A stretch of DNA of 64,000 nt from Setoptus koraiensis. Lineage: Eukaryota; Arthropoda. Where the stretch lies: assembly GCA_048013815.1 (NCBI GenBank), contig CM106585.1:248001-312000 (forward strand), in the 5' to 3' direction. This document shows positions 58,016 through 64,000 of the stretch, one piece after another. Position numbers and translations under genes: made by a program. The number at the start of each line of letters is the position of its first letter. Position 1 is the first letter of the stretch. The notes under the pieces were generated by a model. That model was not told where the DNA came from and did no database searches. It worked only from the letters and a program-made list of their open reading frames with translations.

Positions 58016-60460
58016 GCAGAGTACGATACAGCAAATTTCGGGTGTTCCATCGAACAGTGACCCACTCCGATTTTCTTCAAACTCAACACAGGGGCCCTGG
58101 ATGGGCCCCGAAGAACGAATAAAGTGGTCCGGAAGTGCGGAAATTATTACTTCCGGAGATATGGAAAAATGCATTTTTTGGGCCTCAGACCAGAAATTTT
58201 CGCATGATTGTATAGATCTCAACGATGTGTTTGTAGTTCAGTGAAATTCAGCTTCATAAAGCATCCAGACCTCCAGATATTGAACTTTAATTTCATGAAC
58301 CACCTCCGGTCTATGTGATTGTAGTTTTATCGAACATCGCACGACTCTCCGTGTGTCGGGCACGCATTCACATCGTTCCTGGTGTTCGGGTTTGTGACAA
58401 TTACTCGGCCGAAGGCCGGGGTTGTCGGTTCGAGCGAGGCAAGCTTGCGAGGCCGAAGGCCGAGTCGGTGAAGATCGAAAGATGGGCCAATATAGATGGA
58501 AGGTTGAGTAACGAAGTAAATTAATAATAAAAATTGGGCATGGATCCCTTTATTCTATTTTCAACGATAGTGCACGCGCTAGGACTCGGTGGGTGGTCTG
58601 AATAACTGCGGGCGCAGATTCAATCCGCGCCGCGCTCATTAGTCACGCCTCTTTAGTTTTACTGCTTTTATTCTATTCCTGTGGCCTCTAGGTATGATCT
58701 GCCCTCGGTTTGGAGTAGCGAATACCCTACCGGATGTTCGTGCGGGTGGGTATGGCCGAGAATACCCTCAAATACCGGGTGTTGTAGCGAATAGCGACCC
58801 AGTCAGATTTCGATGAAAATTCACACGTGGGGCCCGTAGGGTCCTCTGACAACAGTTTGAGTGGTCCGGAAGTGCGGAAACTTCCGGTTCCGATTTTACA
58901 AAAACTTTGAGATACAGATTTGAAACTCACTAGATAACTGGAACCGTGTATGCGGAGTACGATTATGTCCATTTCAAGTCTTTACGACTTCCGGTTCACG
59001 AGATATTTGGTTAAAATTGCTGAGAGGGCGTTGACGGGACGAACTATCCGCGCGTCTGAATGAATGCGTGCGCTCAGAGGCTCATGCGATTCATCACACT
59101 AAAAACATGTCCCCAGTTCGTTCTTTCACCCTCTTTCCTGTGTGGACTGCAGTCACCTGAGCGGAGGGTAGAGGGCGCAGCCCGATACCCGAAGCGCTCA
59201 TCAACTCTACCCGAAGGGTTCCCGTCGCACGCAGTCGTCGCGTGAGCGATGACGGAGATGTGACGGCCTCCAGAATACGAGGCTGCAGGCCGAGTTTTCA
59301 GACCCACCGCATGTTCATCCTCGAGCGCAGCGAAGCAATGATTTGGTCACTTCCGGTCTTCAAACCCTGGTAATATCTATATTTCTAGACAACCGGAAGT
59401 CGCAGAGAGCTGAATCTTATTTCATCGTGTTCTGCGTACCTTTAAACGTCTCACCGGTGAATCTCGGAGCTCTATCTTCAACTCTATGTAAAACCGGAAC
59501 CAGAAGTTTCCGCACTTCCGGACTAATTTTTCCGGTCCATTGGGGTCAAGATGTACCCGTACCGGAAGTTTCATCAAAATCGGGGCGGGTCGCTTTTCGC
59601 TACAACATCCCCTATCTCGTTATAGCATCGATCCAATTCCTCACTATTAACCTCTGAGGCTTGAAATTTATCGTGCTTTTATCTAGATGTAAAGAGTGTT
59701 TCAAGCCCGTATCTCTATCATTATGTAAATCCGGAACGGGAAGTTTCCGCACTTCCGGACCACCAAAGTTATCATTTGTGGAACCTACGGACTCCGTGTG
59801 TGAAGTTTCATCGAAATCAGACTGGGGCACTAATCGCTACAACACCCTAAGATCGTTCACTGGAAAAATTAAGCGCTCTCATACTGGTATAATCAGTATA
59901 ACTTGTTTCTGCCTCACTAGTTACAAACGGTGAGCAGGCGAACCGCAACAGGGTGACAGTCGCACCATTCGAACGCCGGCTAGACCGACGACTAATCAGC
60001 GCGATGAATCAATGTTATAGTTAAATTAATGAAAATATTGTTACCAATGGAATCAACGGTTTGGTGGGCACAATTTTATCGACGCTTGTCTTGCAATGTA
60101 AGAGTGATCAGGGCGCTGAGCGTTTCATACGGCGCGCATAGGTGAGGAACACATCCTTGAGGCTGGTGTCGCTAATGAGATATCTGAATTTGACTGCGGG
60201 CAGTGCGGCCTCTCGTTCCGCTCCCATCCATTCGAACAACTGCGAGCGCTAGATGAGGTTGTCGGTGACGCGATACACAACAGAATAAATGTTGACATAA
60301 TCCAGCGATATTGATGATGATCTTGCCATCAGATTGTGCGTCAATTGTTGTTTTTAGCGCTTAATTTTAATTAAGCGCTAATGATGTAGTGATGTTGGAT
60401 CCTAAATGGAGGAGGCGATCCACACACAAGCCTACAATTTTCAGTCACGCCCCCTCCTTA

Positions 60461-60674
60461 GCACACAGAAAGCTACAGCCTGAATGAGACTTAAGTCGCT
60501 ACGCTTTCTAGCACACAGTAAGCTACAGCTTGATAGAGACTTAAGTCGCTCCACCTCCTCAGCACACAGTAAGCTACAGCTTGATTGGGACTTAACTCAC
60601 TCCACCTCCTCAGTACACAGTAAGCTTCAGCTTGATTGAGACTTAAGTCGCTCCACCTCCCTAGCACACAGTAC
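60461..60674. repeat. 51-base minisatellite, about four units
   Basis: The unit AGCACACAGTAAGCTACAGC...CCACCTCCTC repeats at 51 bases. Because 51 is a multiple of three, the minus strand stays open over 60491-60676 with a 17-residue repeat (AYCVLRRWSDLS type). No other support for coding. Confidence 0.85.
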
Positions 60675-60996
60675 AAAATCGTTTAGAAGAAGTAGATACC
60701 TGGCTCTTTTACTTGTTTACAACTTGTTGATTACAAGTCTCGTGTGCGAGTATCATTAGAATATAGATCTGGGAATGTGAAAACATGTCGGAGACATACA
60801 ACTATGCCTGTCAGATCAGAGCAGCCGAAAAGATGACTGAATAAATCTAAGTTCTTTAAATTTCTTTAAGCATGATACACATATTAATTGCTCGCGTAAG
60901 AAATTTGGTGAGATTCTAGTAGTAAGTTTCGCCACATTGAGTAATCTAGTTAGATACAACAACTATTCAGTGGCGCACACTTAGAGTGCATCAATT

Positions 60997-61245
60997 TCGA
61001 ATTTCGAAGTTCGAATTGTCACTACCAAACTCTGACGTCTGAACTGAGAACAGTTCGAATTGTGACCATCGAACTTCGACCAACGAACACTGACCATCGA
61101 TCACTAACCAATGAACTCTGAACGAGCAGCTGAAACTGATATCAGCACTCTGAATTTTCAATTTCGAACTTCGAATTGTAACCACTGAACTTCTAATTGT
61201 TACCACCGAACTCCTAATTGTGACCACCGAGCTCTGTACGAGCAC
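60997..61245. repeat. Degenerate short tandem repeat, TTCGAATTGTGACCA type
   Basis: Loose repeats of about 20 bases, variants of AATTGTGACCACCGAACTC, extending up to the 61263-61565 frame. Confidence 0.6.
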
Positions 61246-61262
61246 CTAGAAAATTTCAAACA

Positions 61263-61565
61263 TTATCGGAAATTTCTGAACTCGCTATCGATGATTTTCC
61301 GCGCGAGCCAGTTATCATCGATTGTGGTTGTGGGTATGAGCTCGGGATCCTTCATACCATTGACAATACTTTGCAAATCTTTCAGTGAGAAGAATTTGCC
61401 TCTGATGATTCTCTCCAAAAATTTTAGGTATAGCAGCGCCTGCTCATCGGTTTGCTGCGGAGTTAGTATGGTGTCCATCCCATTCTCTACTGAGTGATGA
61501 GAAAGGTGGTCGCGAAGCTTATCGTAGGTGGCGTGTGCCAGGTTGGACTTTGGTCGTTTCAGCAT
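61263..61565 (-). CDS. Unrecognised 100-residue frame in repeat island
   Basis: Starts at an ATG and has balanced, protein-like composition (ANLAHATYDKLRDH-like helix, LLYLKFLERIIRGKFFSLKD), unlike the low-complexity frames nearby. I do not recognise a family. It could be an exon fragment captured by the repeat, or chance. Upstream of it, an approximate direct repeat with a 69-base period (ACATGGTTAAcgTTTAGATA at about 61601 and 61670) marks the start of another repeat block. Confidence 0.25.
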   Translation of the reverse strand: MLKRPKSNLAHATYDKLRDHLSHHSVENGMDTILTPQQTDEQALLYLKFLERIIRGKFFSLKDLQSIVNGMKDPELIPTTTIDDNWLARKIIDSEFRNFR

Positions 61566-63419
61566 TTTGTTAAGTGCGAAAGTCGAATCATCGTAGAGAT
61601 AACATGGTTAACGTTTAGATACTCTAACACAGGGATGAGTAGAATCGTCAAAGTCAAATATCCATAGGGATTACATGGTTAATGATTAGATACCTTGAAG
61701 GAACCTTCACAGGAAGGTGTTGTAGCGAACTGGGCGTAGTTCAGATCGCGACGAAACTCACAGTGTGAGTACCTTGGAGGTCCCTGATGGAAAATTTTTT
61801 GGACCGGAAGTGTAGAAACCACTGCTTCCGGTTTTAGCCTCGGCTTCAAGCTAGAAACTTGAAACTTGGTATGTCGGTATATTCGACCACACCTAGTCCA
61901 ATGAGATAGATTTCGAATTTCTATAACTTCCGGTTGCAGAGATATTTAGGAATTTCATGCAGATTAACGTATTCAGACGGTGCTTGCGCGAACCCTAAGC
62001 CTAGCTGGCTAGAGCAAGGTTAATTGAGCACATAATTGGTCGAAACCCGGCCCGATCACGGGCCCCGCCCACTCGACCCCCAGTCCTCGGGAAGAATCTT
62101 TTTTAGTTAGGTGGCCGTCAGTCGTCCCGCCGGAGGCCGCAGGCCGTAGGCGTGGACGACTGGAGGCCGAGGGTGTTCTTGCGATTAGGTCCCAGCGCCG
62201 ATCATCACGAAACTTGACACACGGGCCCCGCAGGGGCCCCACATCATGGATTAGGTGGTCCGGAAGTGCGGAAACTTCTGGTTCCGGTTTTACATGAAGT
62301 TTAAGCTAGAGCTCTGAACATTGAGAATCAGGTAGATGACCTTCAGCGGAGCAGGATGGAATCTAAATCAATCCGGTATCACTTCCGGTTTGCTAGATAT
62401 CAAGGTTCAACTGAAATTAGAGGTGCGGCCGGGCCTGTGCGGTTGCGGCAAGCGGGCCCATACTGTGCACAGACTGCGCAACACCATGTATTAGCATGTA
62501 ATTCAGTTGTTCCTACTTGTCTCATCCTTATTTTTTATTCGCCCCTTCATTTGTGGGTGGATTGCAGTCATGTGAGCGGAGGGTAGAGGGCGCAGCCCGA
62601 TACCCGAAGCGCTCATCAACCCTACCCGAAGGGTTCCCGTCGCACGCAGTCGTCGCGGGAGCGACGACGGAGATGTGACGGCCTCCAGAATACGAGGCCG
62701 AAGGCCGAGTTCTAAGAACAATTGCAGGCTCATCCCTGAGTGTAGCGAAGCATGAATTTGGCAACTTCCGGTCTCTCAACTCTTGGGATATCGCTATAAC
62801 CAGAGAACCGGAAGTGGTAAAGAGCTAAAACTTATGTCATTGTGTTGATCGTCATCTGGAACGTCATTCTGATGAGTTTCAACTCTCTAGAAGCAACTTA
62901 AGGTAAAACCGGAACCGGAAGTTTCCGCACTTCCGGACCACTTTTCCTGATGGTTTTGGGTCAAGATGAACCTGTACCGGAAGTTTCATCATAATCGGCG
63001 CTGGGACCTAATCGCTAGAACAACCGAGGCCGAACCCCTCCTCCGGCCCGGGCCCAAGATGCATGGAAGACGGAAGGGCTATTGTATATTATACACAAGC
63101 GAGCATGGGTACCCCGCGTACCTCGTGCTACCTGCAACGGTCATGCCGCATTCATGCGGTTGTGATTATTACCCTCGCGTAGCCTATTGCATACTCGGAT
63201 ACCCGAAATACCCGGGTAAATCGCAGTATCGCACATCGGGTTCATTTTCACACTTCCGGTATACAATTTCTGAGATTATTATACTTGTCTGTACCTGGCT
63301 GTATCAAAAATACCTTCAAAAAAAGCAGTGGGAACCGCTAGCGGTCGTCGGGTATCTCAAAACGCCTACTATGCGGTACCTCGGGTAACTCGACAACCGT
63401 AAATTTCTACATCTTATAA

Positions 63420-63481
63420 ATACCCATTCGGGTATCAGGGCACTAAACCCTACCCAAAAATACCCAAAATACCCAGATCGG
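63420..63481. repeat. TACCC-rich repeat abutting the second gap
   Basis: Carries GGGTATCAGGGCACTAAACC and several ATACCCAAAA motifs. It is the inverted counterpart of 20140-20210 at the first gap. Confidence 0.75.
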
Positions 63482-63981
63482 NNNNNNNNNNNNNNNNNNN
63501 NNNNNNNNNNNNNNNNNNNNNNNNNNNNNNNNNNNNNNNNNNNNNNNNNNNNNNNNNNNNNNNNNNNNNNNNNNNNNNNNNNNNNNNNNNNNNNNNNNNN
63601 NNNNNNNNNNNNNNNNNNNNNNNNNNNNNNNNNNNNNNNNNNNNNNNNNNNNNNNNNNNNNNNNNNNNNNNNNNNNNNNNNNNNNNNNNNNNNNNNNNNN
63701 NNNNNNNNNNNNNNNNNNNNNNNNNNNNNNNNNNNNNNNNNNNNNNNNNNNNNNNNNNNNNNNNNNNNNNNNNNNNNNNNNNNNNNNNNNNNNNNNNNNN
63801 NNNNNNNNNNNNNNNNNNNNNNNNNNNNNNNNNNNNNNNNNNNNNNNNNNNNNNNNNNNNNNNNNNNNNNNNNNNNNNNNNNNNNNNNNNNNNNNNNNNN
63901 NNNNNNNNNNNNNNNNNNNNNNNNNNNNNNNNNNNNNNNNNNNNNNNNNNNNNNNNNNNNNNNNNNNNNNNNNNNNNNNNN
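63482..63981. other. Assembly gap, 500 N
   Basis: Placeholder-length gap; only 19 bases of sequence (63982-64000) follow. Confidence 0.99.
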
Positions 63982-64000
63982 TGTTGCCGGTGTTGCTGCA

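Larger units (their letters stand above)
58016..63481. repeat. Composite CCGGAAGT repeat island 2
   Basis: Same blocks as island 1. Block A forward copies are at about 58040-58200, 58778-59040, 61717-61960 and 62168-62410; inverted copies are at about 59440-59610, 59690-59850 and 62880-63045. Block M pieces are at about 58565-58760 and 62035-62170. The core block is at about 59157-59340 and 62573-62735. The stretch 58060-58440 is roughly 90 percent like 16570-16950. Two segments (58778-59850 and 62168-63045) have block A copies as inverted ends around a core, like foldback elements. The far end (63100-63481) is TACCCG-rich and adjoins a gap. Confidence 0.8.

Overview
The window is nuclear DNA from a small invertebrate animal. 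It has spliced protein genes with GT-AG introns (many only 70-170 bases), AT-rich intergenic DNA, CAA/GA microsatellites, and protein families of bilaterian animals (the synaptic scaffold RIM, an octopamine-type amine receptor, flower, GLMP). The amine receptor points to a protostome, and compact spacing with large homopolymer tracts in proteins would suit a mite or similar arthropod, but the sequence alone does not settle the species. No bacterial genes, CRISPR array, rRNA, tRNA or retrovirus-like element was recognised.

Layout. 1-7.2 kb: a large unrecognised Ser-rich single-pass membrane protein gene with two alternative last exons. 7.7-16.0 kb: a dense block of conserved genes in alternating orientation: CEBPZOS (-, split by a MITE), DIMT1 (+), MFSD10 (-), flower (+), AIMP1 (-) and aspartylglucosaminidase (+). 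Neighbours are head-to-head with short shared promoters or tail-to-tail within tens of bases. 16.5-20.2 kb: a GC-richer island of a composite repeat full of CCGGAAGT palindromes, holding one small possible coiled-coil gene and ending in a 500-base assembly gap. 21.9-26.2 kb: the 3' half of an alpha-adrenergic-like octopamine receptor whose third intracellular loop exceeds 1000 residues. 27.6-28.9 kb: GLMP (+). 30.0-32.0 kb: a four-exon acid lipase (-). 32-49.7 kb: no gene seen, apart from a degraded repeat copy at 39 kb and several simple repeats and hairpins. 50.0-54.4 kb: the 3' part of RIM (-), with a long Gln-rich exon followed by the C2B exons. 56.4-57.7 kb: a RIM-type PDZ reading frame on the + strand followed by a nearly identical inverted copy of the RIM C2B exons. 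58.0-63.5 kb: a second island of the composite repeat with minisatellites, ending in another 500-base gap.

The conserved genes are mostly housekeeping: rRNA dimethylation, multisynthetase scaffold, mitochondrial small membrane protein and lysosomal functions (AGA, GLMP, lipase). The amine receptor and RIM are neuronal. I see no operon or pathway linking them. The points of most interest are the inverted RIM duplication, the MITE inside CEBPZOS carrying splice signals in its ends, the phase-matched alternative last exons of the first gene, the giant receptor loop, and the composite repeat family that also borders both assembly gaps.
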